Shown: piece after piece, positions 1 to 12,654 of the stretch
How positions within the stretch are numbered: position 1 is the stretch's first letter
Layout of the letters: each line of letters begins with the position of its first letter
Origin: Ochotona curzoniae
Lineage: Eukaryota; Chordata; Mammalia; Lagomorpha; Ochotonidae
Direction of reading: 5' to 3'
NCBI RefSeq assembly: GCF_017591425.1
Contig: NW_024467106.1
Location: forward strand, 22,868,501-22,932,500
DNA: 64,000 nucleotides
Notes under the pieces: generated by a model
The model's database searches: none
Told to the model about the DNA's origin: nothing
What the model saw: the letters and a program-made list of their open reading frames with translations, nothing else
Translations under genes and position numbers: made by a program

Positions 1-359
1 CCAAATATCCTTAAGTTCTCTACCTTTCTAAAGACCTCCTTTATTTGCACCCTGAACAACACAACTCAAGTTCCTTTCTCAGTTTGACTGCAAATCATTT
101 TCCTGCATGAAATATTTCTGAGAAGTTCAGAGACACAAGTAATGGTTATCTCTTGACAACCAAATTTTTATCTAAAAAGACCATGGAAGTACTCTTCAGT
201 ACTCCACAGAGCTTTAGCTAATCTGATTGACTTCCCCATGATCATAGGATGGTCCCTCCATTTTCTAAGGCACCCATTGCACAACATTAATTTTTCTTAC
301 TTGTCAGCACACATCTACCAAAATTCCCAATGCGGACTGGTTTTGTAGTACAGAGAATT

Positions 360-690
360 AAGCCACAGGGTGCTATGATGGATTCTCAAATCAGAGCCCC
401 AATTAAATTGCCAACTGCTCTGCTTCCCATCATCTTCTTTGCTAATAAACCTGGGAAAGCATCAAAAGATAACTCAGGCGCTTGGGTCCCTGCCACAGAT
501 ATGACAGACCCCAATGGAGTTACTTGTTCCTGACTTCAGCCTAACCTACCCTTGCCCTAGCTGTTGCGGCCACTTGAGGAGTGAATTGGGCAATGCAGGA
601 TCTCTTTCCATCTCTCCCTCTGTCGTTCTGCCTTTGAAATAAGTCTGAAAAAAAAATGCTTTCCCTTTTAAAAATAAATAAATAAGTATA
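360..690 (+). mobile_element. Lagomorph C-type SINE, diverged
   Basis: The body keeps the family's order: a drifted 'gggtcccTGccac' block, the 'gttgcggccacttgaggagtgaa' block and a TCTCCCTCTGTC segment. It ends in an A-rich tail and then AAATAAATAAATAAG. The head is poorly preserved. This is a non-autonomous tRNA-derived SINE moved by L1. Confidence 0.75.
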
Positions 691-1334
691 TAAACGTGAG
701 GGATAGATAAGAAAGTTAAAAAAAAGAGTAGCAGAAGAAAATTAAAACAAGAAACTCTGGATGTCAGACACCTTTGCACTGATTACTTGTGAACTATTGA
801 TCCAGGATCATGCCAACAAAACCAAACACACTGACGTGGAAAAACAATTTCAACATTCACACTACCATGCAAAACACATTAGTTTCCTTGGACTACATTT
901 CCCAATTATATCACCACCCATCATCCTGACTTTCACAGCAGAAGTTTCCTTAATGTCTTCTAACTACAAGACTGGGTCACTTTTTGAGAACAGTTCCTCA
1001 ACATCCCTAGAAAGTATTGTTGTTTAGTAGCAATTCGCTGGGGGGGTTGGGACTTTCATTATATTAATATCCTTATACTATATATAATTATACTTTCATG
1101 TTAAGCAAATAGTCAACATTTATATGGGTTTAACATGTACTGGACTGGAAATATTCACACAGCAATCCAACCAATGATTTTAAGATAACTTACAAGGTTT
1201 GGGGACCTTTATACATTATCTTCATCTAGTCAAAAAGTATGAAAGCAAGAATTTTCATTAATGGCTTGCTTGCAAATGCCTATAATAGACAGTCCTGACC
1301 AAAGTAAGGAACTCAGAACTTCATCTGTCTTTCC
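691..1334. other. No recognised feature
   Basis: AT-rich unique-looking sequence. I see no gene, RNA or repeat that I can name. Short open frames here are unsupported. Confidence 0.4.
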
Positions 1335-1440
1335 TACATGTGTGGCGGAGGTCCAAACACTTGAGCTATCAGCTGCTCCCTCCCAGGAGACACTAGCAGG
1401 AAGTTGAAACTGAGGTACCGGTGTCAGGCACTCCCATATA
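1335..1440 (-). mobile_element. SINE head fragment (antisense)
   Basis: The string around 1375-1435 (agctgctccctcccaggaga, then agcaggaagttg, then the 'ggtgtcaggcactcccatat' block) follows the antisense order of the proximal half of the lagomorph SINE. The 3' half is absent, so it is partial and old. Confidence 0.4.
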
Positions 1441-2815
1441 AAATGAAGGCATTCTGAGACTTATCCTGCTCTGCCACAATGCCAGCTCCAACTCCACACA
1501 ATGCTAAGTAAATATAAAATAACAAACAGAATTCTATACCACCCCAACCTTTACTGCCTTTAAAATCTGAAGACCACAGGTAAAAAGCATCTTCAAGTAT
1601 TGACTCCCTCCCCAAAAAGGAAAAAACTAATTTCTGTTGTGACAAAGTCAGAAAACTCCCCACGTACCATGTTAGTCTCTTGGTGAGAGGTACATTTTCC
1701 CATCTTCTGCATGCATCTGAGTATTTGTCCAGAGAACATCAATAGCACCTTAGATTTCTTTTTTAATAACATGCTCTTCTTTCTTCTGAGCTCGTATATT
1801 TTATAATATACTCTATGTCCCTTCAGTCTCACTTCATTTTTATTGTAGCCCTATTTCTAAAAGCTTTCAATTCCCGTATGTCTTGTCTTCCCATTGCTCA
1901 CCAAACACATGTTTTCCTCAACTTGCCCGCGATGCCTGGTATTTGAAAAGAACTCACTCAAACAAACAAAGGACTTCACTCAAGGAATACCTATGAGTCT
2001 GTGGAGTAGAACCAACTACAACCAGCCCTCCATATCTGTAAGCTCCACATCATGGTCAACCAAATACAGGTCAAAAATTGCAAATTAATTCCATCGGTAT
2101 GAAATATGCACAAATGCCTTAATATCATTATACCCTAAACAAAATAGTATGGTTATTTATATAACATCTACACTGTATTCGGTATTATAAAACTTGGAAA
2201 TCATTGAAGTATATCGGGGGGATTTATTTTGGTTATTTTCAAACAATATAGAAGGGACTCAAGCATTCTCAGATTTTAGTAACCATAGAAGGTCCTAGGA
2301 CCAAACTCCCTTGGATCCTGAGGAATGACTCTAATATTCTCACTGTCAAGGGTATAAAACCTACTGTTACAGATAATGTTACCATACAATTTATCAGCCA
2401 AGCCAAGACATTGTGGATGAGAAGCCATATGGCAGAAATAATCCAGGGCATTTTTAAGAATCTAAAACTTTCCAAATCGCTCTGGTAAGAGAGAAAAAGT
2501 GCCTGAAAAGCCTCTATGTGCAGCATTTCAATGCTCTTTGGAGATTTTTTTTTAACAAGCCTGAAGGAAATTTCCTGATTAAAACGTTTCATAATTTGAT
2601 AATTTAAGCAAGACGTTAATAAAATTATAAATTTCCAGGCCAAACTAGTGTAATTATTTGAGAATATTTTCATTACACTGAGATGATCTCTCTGAATCTC
2701 ATTTTCACAGTTTTTAGATATCCTCTTTCAATGATGTTATTTATGAGCATAACTTCAGCAAAGAACTTTATTTAGATCAGTAATTACTGCCAAGATGATG
2801 CTGAAGAAAGAAATA
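1441..2815. other. No recognised feature
   Basis: AT-rich sequence without a repeat or gene I can identify. The 134-codon minus-strand frame at 2269-2673 has no recognisable motif and is treated as chance. Confidence 0.4.
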
Positions 2816-3137
2816 GGGCCCTGAAACAAACAGGCTAAAGTCCTCACCTCGCACGTGCTGGGATCCCATATGGGTGGCACTTCATATCCTGGTGGCCCTG
2901 CTTCCCATCCAGCTCTCTTGTGGCCTGGGAGAGCAGTCAAGGACAGCCCAAAGCCTTGGGACACTGCACCCACATGGGAGATCCAAAAGAAACTCCTGGC
3001 TCCTGGCTTCAAATTGGCTCAGTTCTGGCCATTGCAGCCACTTGGGGAGTAAAACAATAGATGGAAGATCTTTCAATATTTCCTCTTCTCTGTATTTTGA
3101 CTTTCCAATAAAAATAAATAAATCTTAAAAAAAAATG
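2816..3137 (+). mobile_element. Lagomorph C-type SINE
   Basis: Head gggccctgaaac, then the 'gggatcccatatgggtgg' block, 'tggcctgggagagcagtcaagg', 'cacccacatgggagatcc', 'ggccattgcagccacttggg', and a tail CCAATAAAAATAAATAAATC plus oligo-A. It is near full length. A short possible TSD (gaaagaaa) flanks it. Confidence 0.9.
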
Positions 3138-3342
3138 AAAGAAACAAAGGGTTTGTTTCCTCTACCAAAGAAGCCTTCAAATCATGGTTGGAATGAGTCA
3201 GTATATTGTGGGCTCAAATATGTTGCCTTGCCCCAAATGAAAGAAGAGCCAAAGAACTACATGCAAGGGTAGCAAGTATGAGGGCATTCCCTGCCAAAGC
3301 AATTCCACAGGCTCAGAGAAGACCATTATAACCAGCTACTTT

Positions 3343-3549
3343 ATGGCAGATATGATCTCTGATGGAAAATCTAGGATACTTGAAGAAAATTGTGTTCTCA
3401 TATGCTCACGTCACCCAGACCAAACCTTTTGCTCCCTGGATCCAACTGGCTATGTCCCATCTTTGGGAGCTTCTTTCCACCCTAGTAGAGTGTCAAGGTT
3501 CACAGTGAGTGACAATCTTTGCAATTTGTCGTTCTGTACTCTGTCTTGA
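3343..3549 (+). other. Open frame, not supported as a gene
   Basis: A 68-codon open frame in non-repetitive sequence between two SINEs. It has no recognisable domain, Kozak-quality start or splice context. I regard it as chance. Confidence 0.1.
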
Positions 3550-3599
3550 ATCTCAAGGCTTATACAGAAATGCTTCTACAGTGGGTGGCTCATATCTTT

Positions 3600-3948
3600 C
3601 TGGGGCTAGTGTGATGGTATAATAGGCTAATCCTCTGCCTGTTAGCACCTCCATAACACATGGGCACCAGCTCCTGTCCCAGCTGCCCCACTTCTGATTC
3701 AACTCTCAGCTATTGCCTGGGACAACAGCAGAGGATGGCCCAAATCATTGGGCCCCTACACCAACATGGGAGACCAGGAAGAGTCACCTCGCTCCTGACT
3801 TCAGATTGGCCCAGCTGTGGCCATAATGACCACTTAGGGAGTGAACCAACAGATTGAAGAACTCTGTCTAGTTCTGACTCTGTCTCTCTCACTATAAAAT
3901 CTGCCTTTCAAATGAAAATAAATAAATCTTTAAAAAAAAAAAAAAAAA
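3600..3948 (+). mobile_element. Lagomorph C-type SINE, diverged
   Basis: Full-order copy from the head (ggggctagtgtgatggtata) through 'cctacaccaacatgggagacc' and 'ggccataatgaccacttagg' to the tail AAATAAATAAATC with a 16-A run. It is more diverged than the young copies at 42.8 kb. Confidence 0.85.
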
Positions 3949-4131
3949 GCACCTCTTGAATGTGGCCATTTAGTTACTACTTGTCAGACTGGATTCGTTC
4001 ATGGTTTGAAGACTTCTTCTGCTTCCTTCAGCTCTAAATGCCAAAAATCACAAGGTTCTTTGATAAATGTTTATCACAAATATATCAAATATATATGTTT
4101 ATCAATACACACACTCATGAATAAATATAAA

Positions 4132-4400
4132 CCTTTTTTTTTTTACTTGAAATGCTGAAAGAGAGATTCCATCTATTGGTTCACTTTACATTCAAAACAG
4201 CCAAGGTTTGGTCAGGACAAAGCTATAAGCCAGGAACTTCATACGGGTCTTCGACATGGACGGCAGTGCTTGAGCCATCATCTGGTATCTTTCAGGATGT
4301 TGGGCTGGCAGCAGTGCCAGGACTAAACTCCAGGCACCTTTACACGCATTGTGGTGTAGCAAACAGCAACTTACGCACCGCACCATAACACTCGCCCCCA
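4132..4400 (-). mobile_element. Lagomorph SINE, antisense, old
   Basis: The left end is a T-run (tail). It is followed by 'tctattggttcactttacat', 'agccaggaacttcatacggg' and 'gtgccaggactaaactccagg', the antisense order of the family with heavy drift. Confidence 0.65.
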
Positions 4401-4532
4401 GTTTCTTTGGAAACAGCAAGAGTTGAGTTATAAAAAAAACTTGTGCTCAATTTTCCAGATTTTTTTGGTTAGAGGGTTACACAATGATATTTTTTTCTCT
4501 CTTACATCTCTTTTTCTTTTTAAGAGTTTACT

Positions 4533-4800
4533 TCTTTTTATTATTATCTTTTTATGATATAGTTCCATAGGCCCTGGGATTTCCCTTATCCCCTCCCCCT
4601 ACGAGTTCCCCTATGTCATTACTATAGTATAGTTCTTCGTACACAATCATATGTCCATCATTGTGGGCATAGACAATGACAGGAAAGTCCAGCATCTTAT
4701 TGTCAAGATATAGTAAACTGTTTCATTGGGAATCCATCTTTGTCTGGAAGTAGAGATGCATACTACAATGTATCCACACACGTGGATATGATAGTCTCCA
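4533..4800 (-). mobile_element. L1-type LINE 3'-end fragment, family A
   Basis: Starts with T-rich sequence and 'tatgatatagttccatagg', then a C-rich pyrimidine tract, 'tccatcattgtgggcataga' and 'ttattgtcaagatatag'. The same string recurs at 18.7/19.2, 33.0 and 47.1 kb on the minus strand and at 13.3-13.86 kb on the plus strand, always ending in an A-rich tail. A polypurine tract before the tail and 5' truncation suggest an L1 3' UTR. The family assignment is inferred. Confidence 0.55.
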
Positions 4801-4833
4801 TTACACATTTACTATACATCCACTTAAATGAAA

Positions 4834-5223
4834 AGCCACAAAACATAATCAACAACAGGAAGAAAAATTAGAACAAAAATTAGAATTTTTAAATTAAAAA
4901 AAAATAGATAGTAGACTAATTTAAAAAACAAAACCATCTATTTGTTTCCTACAGAAGATACATTTCACCAACAACGATGAGCAGAAACTGTATCTCATGG
5001 ATTTTGATTTTTTTTTTTGCTATTTTCATCTCTTCAAAACACTTTCTTCTGAGTAAATTCTTCAATGACACAGATCATACAGTAGCATCATTTTCTTTCA
5101 GAAGGCTGATTTTCTTTTTCATTGCTTCAGTGACACATTAGTCACTCAGTAGCTTGTTATTTAACTTCATGGTGCTGTTAATTTCTCTTTTTTTCTTCCT
5201 GTTGTTGATTATGTTTTGTGGCT
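4834..5223. repeat. 29-bp perfect inverted repeat
   Basis: Left arm 4834-4862 (agccacaaaacataatcaac... to aacaggaag) is the exact reverse complement of right arm 5195-5223 (cttcctgttgttgattatg... to gtggct). The 332-bp loop is AT-rich. The arms directly follow the family A L1 fragment on its left, and the right part (5090-5270) resembles antisense L1. Confidence 0.9.
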
Positions 5224-5290
5224 CTCTTACATTTCTTGGTTTGAGATTACTTGAAATTGTTTATATCTTGGGTATCTAATAATAACATCC
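5090..5290 (-). mobile_element. Old L1-like fragment (antisense)
   Basis: The run 'cagtgacacattagtcactc', 'gcttgttatttaacttcatg' and 'acatttcttggtttgagatt' resembles the antisense of a well-known old mammalian L1 segment. No reading frame survives. The call is from memory of the family and is uncertain. Confidence 0.4.
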
Positions 5291-5722
5291 CAAATGTTCT
5301 ATGTACAAAAGTGTCTCATTTATAAAATGAAGCTTTAATTTTCAAATACATGGGATTTTTAAACTGAAACAATATGGTACTAAATAAATAATGTTTGAAT
5401 TTAAAGTACATTAGAAATTAGAAAATACTTTGAACTGAATAATAATAAAATATAATATGCCAGAATTTGTAATACAGAACTAAAGAATTACTTAGATATT
5501 TATATCTTAAGATATAGCTTATGAGTGAAAAAAAAGAAATTATTTTAAAAACGAGCTTACTTTTAACTTGAGTTGGAAAAAAACAAAGACATGTGTTCCA
5601 AGACACACAAAGAAAATAGGTAGTAAAATGTAAGTACATAAAGCCAGCCAAAGAAGAAAGAATACATGCAATTATCAAAAATACATCTGATTCCTTGAAA
5701 ATTTTAATAAGAAAGACCCTTG

Positions 5723-6010
5723 AGGCCAGCATTGTGGCACAGCGCTTAACCATCCCTTATAAGTGCCAGCTCAAGTCCTGACCACTTCACTTCTGATCCA
5801 ACTCCCAGCTAATGGTCACAGGAAAGCAGCAGAAAATGGCCAAGGTTCTTGGTCACTTGTCACGCATGTGGGAAACTCCTGGCTTTTGGAGTCACCCTGC
5901 CTCAGCCCTGGCCATTACAACCACTCAGGGAGTGAACCAAAAGATCAAAGACCATATTTCTGTCTCCCTCTCTCTGTAACTTTCAAAAATATATATAAAT
6001 CTTCTACCAA
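5723..6010 (+). mobile_element. Lagomorph C-type SINE
   Basis: Head gaggccagcattgtggcaca, then 'tgatccaactcccagctaat', 'cacgcatgtgggaaactcct', 'ggccattacaaccactcagg', TCTCCCTCTCTCTGTAAC and a degraded tail AAAAATATATATAAATC. Confidence 0.85.
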
Positions 6011-6599
6011 AAACAATCACAACACATCATGAATAAACACCCTTTAATATATTTTCCAAAAAGTCATAAAATGCCAAAGGTAGCAAGCAATGGAAAACTT
6101 TACTAGACTTAAAAGCATAAAGTTCAAATGACAAAGAAGTTTAAAGACTTCCCTGGGATGGGGGTGGGGGCACCTTTACATTCAATACGGTACTTCCTAC
6201 CAAGTTTTCAAGGAACAATTATTTGTTATTCAGATTATTAGAGAAAACAGATAAAATGAGAAAACTTATTAGAGCATCTTATAAGATTAGTGCAGTGTTA
6301 ACTATCAAAAAAAATGAGCTTACTCATAAACATGGTTAGCATTCAGATACTGGTAACTCAGTACCAGGTAGCTTTCCAAGTATTTCCATATCTAACTCAA
6401 TTATTCCTTATTACTAGCAGCAAATCAGTCACTCATAGGTAAGAACACTACAAGTTTTACTGCTTTCCCACATCAAATAGAAAGTAAACTGGAATTCCAA
6501 AGTTTAGTTTCAAAATTTTTTCTCTTAAATACTATGTCAAACTTTTTTTCAAAATCAAAAATGTTTAGAAGCAAAAAAAAAAAAAGGAGAGAATCAGAT

Positions 6600-7260
6600 T
6601 AAATGAAAGAAAATGCATTATTATCAGGAAAGGAAAAACAATAGCTAATTATATTAAATAAAACAACATGTAGTATAGTCATGAAAGCCTTATCCCAAGG
6701 CAGCAAAAATGGTTCAATATAAAAAAACACACCAAGGAAAGACAATGCATCAGTACACTGGGTAACACTGTACGTAATATAAAAATGAAGTTTATCATCT
6801 ATTTATGACAAAAACTTGGCAAATCAGGGATAGGGGAATCCCCATTGATGCAGAAAACAAATACCTTTTCTCTTACTTTGTAAAATTTTAGAGTAGAAAC
6901 AAAATTAAAATGTTTGCTGCAATATGTCATAATACTGTGCATACTTATTAAGAAAATAAAAAACTAAAAGATGTGAAGACATTGGCAAAAGAATTAAGTT
7001 ATCATGTAAAGTGATACAACCATCTACAAAGAAAAAAAATGAAATTTTAAGCTCTGAGAATAATTATAACAGTTCATCAAAGTTACTAAATACAAGGTGA
7101 GCATGTCAAAAATAATTAGCATTTTTCTTACCCAGAAATTGGAAGTAGAAAATGCAATCAAACATGAAATTATTTAAAATAACAAGAATAAATATAATTA
7201 TCAAAGAATTCAAGCATGCCAAGTCCTTCATTGAGACATTTTTAATTTGTGCTCTGAGGA
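6600..7260 (+). mobile_element. Old L1 ORF2-derived sequence
   Basis: Landmarks of a mammalian L1 ORF2 reverse-transcriptase region appear in sense order: 'agcaaaaatggttcaatata', 'ccattgatgcagaaaacaaa', and 'ttacccagaaattggaagta' further on. Many stops and frameshifts are present, so it is a dead fossil. Confidence 0.5.
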
Positions 7261-7448
7261 AAATAAAAATCAGAATGAAGGGAAAGAAAGTCCATTCCCA
7301 GGTATAGTAATCATATATCTCAAAATTAACTTAAACTAAATTTTAGTTTGGTCTTCAAGGAACTCAGCTCACCCTCAAATCTCTAGAGATAAAAAACTGT
7401 CCATTATTGACAAACTTAACTGAAAATTTTTGAAAAAGTAAGAAGTCT

Positions 7449-7765
7449 TGGAGCCAGCACTGTGACCCAGTAGGTTTAAGCTGCTGCCTGCAGTGCTGGC
7501 ATCTCAAACAGGTACTACTAGTTCACTTCTGATCCAGCTCACTGTTAATGAGAAGGTAGTGAGTGGTAGTTCAAGTGGTTGGGCTGCTGTAACAGGAGTG
7601 GAAGATCCAGATGAAGCTCCTAACTCCTGGCTACAGGATGGCCCAGCCTCTGCTGCTGTGGTCATTTAGGGAGTAAATGAGCTGGAGGAACAGAGTGGTG
7701 GGTGGGTGGGTGGGTGTCTTCCCTCCCTCAAACAAATGGAATCTTCCTTTCCAGATAGATCTACT
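7449..7765 (+). mobile_element. Lagomorph SINE, old
   Basis: Head ggagccagcactgtgaccca, then 'acttctgatccagctcactg', a drifted 'ggaagatccagatgaagctc' block, 'gtcatttagggagtaaatga' and a C-rich terminus. A (TGGG)n expansion at 7696-7716 lies in its distal part. Confidence 0.7.
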
Positions 7766-7945
7766 AAAATAACAGGAACAAATGAACCCATTAGAGTTTA
7801 AGCAGATCCATGCGGCATAGAATAAAGGGAACATTACAAGTTAGTTTCAAGCAATTTGATTTTTTACATACTGTATTTTCTATGGTTTGGAGGTATGTGT
7901 TCTTCTAAAATTCATAGAAATGTAAATTAAAATAACCAAGAAGGG

Positions 7946-8237
7946 ACAGGCATTTTGCTCAAGTGGTTAAAACATGTCCCAATTCAGAGTATCACTGTTC
8001 ATTTCCCAGTTCTAGCTTTCCTTTCCAGCTTCCTGTCGTTACCTTAAGAAGCAGCAGGTGATGGCTCCCTGTTACTCGTATGGAACCCTAGGCTGAATGG
8101 CCAGCTTCCTGCTCCAGTCACCCTGGTCAGCCACTGTCAACATTTGGAAAGTGAAGCAGTAGAGAGAATATCTCTATATATCTACCCTTTATCTCCTCAC
8201 CCCTTCCACTATCTGTCCCTCTAAAATAAAATAGCAA
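7946..8237 (+). mobile_element. Lagomorph SINE, old
   Basis: Head gggacaggcattttgctcaa with 'gtggttaaaacatg', then 'ccagcttcctgtcgttacct', 'aagcagcaggtgatggctcc' and a T/C-rich segment, ending CCCTCTAAAATAAAATAG. Diverged but in family order. Confidence 0.7.
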
Positions 8238-8259
8238 ACAGGTACTTATTACTCCATAC

Positions 8260-9135
8260 TTAGAAATTACCAAAAATTGGAAACTGTTACTATTCTACCT
8301 AAGAATGTGGCAATAATACAGGACATGTCTTACAATGATGTTGGAAATGTATCCATGTGCAATGGCTCTAGTGTGCAATCTCAGAGTATTCTAGTTAAGT
8401 GTATGCGTATCATCCGGTCCATCAACTTGACCTTCAGGCTTATATCTCACAAAAACAATCTTACAGGTCAATAATGACACATTTGAAGATATTTCAATAA
8501 GGTAGAAGCAATGTAGCTGTCCATCACTGCCAGAACAAATGAGTAAAATGTACTGGGTGCATATTACAGAATAGTAAAAAATTATTTAGAAGCAAAAAAC
8601 CATAAAGCACAGCAAAGAATAACAGCAGAGAGCCTCACTGCAGAGAGCACAATCACTGACAATGCTTCCTGAATTGGATGACTGGAGTCCCATCAGTAAA
8701 GGCAACACTTTAAAATGGAAACCTAAATAATCAGATATTTCAAAACATGGTTTTCATATTTATGTATTGGTACATGTGTTGTGTTCTGTGTGGAAGTACT
8801 ATGCAGTCAGCACAAAGATAGGCAATTCCTGTGAGCTGAAATCTACAAAAAGTGCATAGTGAAATATACATGATGTAAATTGAGGTGTTTATCACTTGTG
8901 GGTCATGCATATGTGTATATGTAAATATTTATAAATATTGGTATATACATTTAGAGAGACAGAATAAAGGAAAATAACAAACTGGTAAAGGTGCTTAGCT
9001 CTGGGATGGGAAAGTGGATGACTAAAGAACAGGAGAAGGAAAGAGATTTATCTTTTACTTTATACAATTTTGTAACTTTTCAATTTTATTCTGTTGGCAT
9101 ACATTATATAAAATGATCATAAAAATATTGCAAAA
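8260..9135 (+). mobile_element. Old L1M-like 3' end
   Basis: 'gtagctgtccatcactgcca' and 'gcatattacagaatagtaaa' near 8515-8580, then 'ctctgggatgggaaagtgga' and 'atacaattttgtaacttttc' at 9000-9085, follow the order of an ancient L1M 3' UTR. The end is A-rich. Boundaries are approximate. Confidence 0.45.
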
Positions 9136-9412
9136 ACAAAATTAACTAAAATGTCTTTATATCCCAAAACAAATGATTGCATTCATTTTCCTAAATGCCC
9201 ACTCTTCCAGGCTGAGGCAAGGAATTAGATGTATTCATTTTTGTATCGCCTATGAAATAGCAGTATATTCCTTTTGAAATCTGTCACGTAATAGGAAGTT
9301 AGTACATGTTGAAAGGAAGGACAGAGAGAAAAAGGAAAGAAACAAAAATATGGCTGGTGATATATGAACAGTTGCTAGTATCCTCTTTAGACTTTTATAT
9401 AATTTTCATTTT

Positions 9413-9737
9413 TTTAAAGATTTATTTTTATTATTTTTTTTATTGGAAAGGCAGATATACAGAGAGGAGAGACAGAGAGGAAGATCTTTCATCCAATGAT
9501 TCACTCCCCAAGTGAGCGCAATGGTCGATGCTATGCCGATCCGAAGCCAGGAGCCTCTTCCGGGTCTTCCACGTGGGTGCAGGGTCCCAAAGCTTTGGGC
9601 CGTCCTTGACTGCTTTCCCAGGCCACAGGCAGGGAGCTGGAAGGGAAGCGGGGCTGCTGGGATAGAACTGGCGCCCATATAAGATCCCGGACGTGCAAGG
9701 CAAGGACCTTAACCACTTGCGCCACCACACCGGGCCC
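9413..9737 (-). mobile_element. Young lagomorph SINE, 15-bp TSD
   Basis: Well-conserved antisense copy: T-rich tail, 'attggaaaggcagatataca', 'gatccgaagccaggagcctc', 'cacgtgggtgcagggtccca', 'actgctttcccaggccacag', head ending ccgggccc. The flanks share the TSD tataattttcattt (9398-9412) and tataatttacatttt (9738-9752), with one mismatch. Several CpGs survive, consistent with youth. Confidence 0.95.
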
Positions 9738-9759
9738 TATAATTTACATTTTCAAACTT

Positions 9760-11990
9760 CATTTTTATTGATTTTTTTTTTTTTTAGAAAACCAAACATC
9801 AAAAACAAACCTAAGTGTGAAAGCTAACCAAAAGCAAGGAGGTCATTTCAGAAGTCCAGGCATGAGCCAAGTAGCTTAACCTGGGTATTTCCATGGAGCC
9901 AAGGGCTCTACCTAGATGTTTCATTTAACGCTAACTTGAAGTTGCCCCACCTATCACCTTGACTGATGTTCCTTAAATGGGGGGGAAGGAGCTGACAGGC
10001 ACCATTAGACATAATGGAGCCTGATAAGTTGAGGCTTCCATAATTATTTTGTTCTCTCTTTTTCAACCAAAGTTTGAGTTGTTCTGATTACTTTCCAGAA
10101 GAAAAAGAAAATTGAATATAGCTCAGGATTGCCAGGTACCCAGCATGCATGTGTCTCACACCCAACACCCACACTCTCACATCTGTCCCTCCAGTGGTAC
10201 CCAACCTGTTCTTAATGGCTGCCAGTCTTTAAACATCCATTTGACCTCCCTCTCCTCCAAGTCTTTCTCTTTCTATTTCTTAACCCTCTATTCCATCTTT
10301 ACTTTCTAGCAGCTCTCCAAGGCTTCACCTTTTTGAGTATCTTTTATGTGTTAGATATTGGTCTCTGTTGCTGGGCTCGAGTGAATGTTGCTTAAAACAC
10401 AAAAGGTTAAGCAGAGAGCAACTTTATTGATTAAACATCCATTTTCTTTTCTTTTGTTTTTATAAGAGCTCTTGATGCTGTCTCTGATTGACAGCCCCAC
10501 CTGCACACCTCTGGCCCCAGATTCCCCTTGGTAATGTCACTGAGAGCTACAGAGCACCTCATCCACTCCACACAAGTCACAGATCCTTCATGTACAGCTT
10601 TCAAAGGAAATGAGAAGAAAGAGAAATGTAGCTTTTCTCTCTTTCTCCATTCCTTAGACAATATTTCCAGAAATCCCTGCTGAATGAAGAAAAATGAAGA
10701 GGGAAAGAAAAGGCTTTTAGCAAAGACCTCTCTTTTTTTATTTGAATTTCTTTAGCTAGCAGCCTTTGAATATGCTTTCAAGAAGGTGACAACCTTGTTA
10801 AATGAGCTTTTCCTTCTTGCCTTTCACAGTGTGAGTGACCTAAAGATTCCTTACTGCAAGACTAACAAAATTACAGCATTAACAAGCTCGGCATGAGAGG
10901 CATGGCATGATGGTGGCTTGGCCCTGTTGTTGGTTCATGATAATGACCACGTCAGCTGGCTACGAATCTTCCCTGCTCTCCCACGAAATTGCAATATTGC
11001 AAATAATAGGGTACCACATTGCCACTAGAGAACAGGATAAACCTCTCAAGCATCCATGCCAAATGGGCAATTACTAACACATAGGCAACAATAAATGAGG
11101 TCAAACAACTCAAAACCTGCATCCCTTCTCTCTCCAAACCTGTAATTACATCATCAAGTGAAGCCTATTCATAAGAATCAGGACGATCACCAGAGCAAAG
11201 AGGCCTGGTCAGAGCACCCAGTGCAGATGAACACTGCTGTAGCAACTTCAGATCCCTGGAGTTCATCCCCAGCCTCACTTCTGTTAGCTCAGTTTGGACC
11301 TCCACAGGGAAAAAGTTCAACTTAAGTCCAATTCTGCATTCATATTACTAGGATCTTAACTGGATGAAAACTGTTCACCAATAAAGAAATGAAATGGAAA
11401 GCCAATTTCCTGACTTTCTCCTCTAACAGTTACCCAGATCCAGTCTTCGAACAGAGACGAACAAAAAAGCCAGGATTGTACTGGACCCAGCTTTTACAGG
11501 CTTGCAGGGATGGTCAAATTTCCAGGAATTTTGCAAGTCAGATGTGAATCATATATATTATTAAAATTAAATTATTTAAAGGTCTTATTAAGCTTTTCTT
11601 TCTTAAAATATTATAGATATTTAAAACATCCCCTTTAATTATTGTATGGCACATTATATCTATTGATACTGTGTGATAGAAATCTTACAAGAGAGTACCA
11701 TGTATTTCTTCCTTAAGAACACATGGATACTGACTTGAAATCAGCCATGGTGTGAGAGTTTGTGCCACTGAAATTGGCAAGTGCTACAAATCAGATTCCT
11801 TCCCTTTCTGATGTCTCTGCCATATCATTTTATTATTTCCTCCAAAAAGTAAATGCTAATCTAAACCAGGGTTCCATGATCCAGGGATCAGTGGACAAAT
11901 TCAGCCCTTCATTTATTTTCTCGTGGTCTACAAGCTAAAGGGACTAATAAAATAGGAATAAGTCAGAGGAAAAAGTATGTAGGAAAGCAA
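9760..11990. other. No recognised feature
   Basis: No gene, RNA or nameable repeat over most of this stretch. Short open frames (up to 76 codons) look like chance. Some of 11860-12000 may belong to the degraded DNA transposon listed next. Confidence 0.35.
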
Positions 11991-11999
11991 GGAGAGAAT

Positions 12000-12115
12000 A
12001 CTGGACAGACTCCCTTTTCTGTAGATGGACAGACAGTAACTATTTCAGGCCTCATAGGCTATACTGCCTCTGTTACAACTACTTTAGGTCTGCTGCTTTA
12101 GTACAAATCAATTTT
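12000..12115 (+). mobile_element. hAT-type DNA transposon relic
   Basis: 'cttttctgtagatggacaga', 'gtaactatttcaggcctcat' and 'gaggctatactgcctctgtt'-like order follow a common non-autonomous hAT-Charlie element of placental genomes. Only one end is recognisable. Named from memory. Confidence 0.4.
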
Positions 12116-12654
12116 CATGTATGGCTAAGCTTCAAAACAATTTCATTCACAAAAGTAGGTGATAGGTTAGATTTGACTCAGAATGTATAGCTTACACACC
12201 TGAGCTAGACTTAGGCATACATTCTGAGAGAATCAGGTAACTACACAAAATTGACAAGCGGTATTTAACTTTCTTATGAGTTGTAAACTTGGGCTCTGCA
12301 TCCTTCAGATTAGCAATTGTGGCGCATAAATTTTGCACACTTCCTTCACCCAGTCTGCGATTCAAGTTGTTCTCTTTCATCTCAACAAACCTTTGCTGAC
12401 GGACACTAAGGATTAAAGAATTAGAAAGATGGTTCATGTTCTCCAAAACCCCCCACTCTAGCACTAGACAGCAAAGGATATCAAACAAACAAAACAGCAC
12501 GTAACAGTAAGTGCAGAAACATAGATGAGTGAAGTGCTATGGAACACAGGGACTGAAGAAACCAGTGCTCACTCTTCCAGATGCTGGCCTCATCACACCA
12601 AAACCCCATAAACCAGATGTGACCCTATGCAGAGTGCACATGAGCAAACGGAGA

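Noticed and set aside
2269..2673. 134-codon minus-strand open frame
   Set aside because: No domain, no transcript features, and an AT-rich hydrophobic translation typical of random frames.
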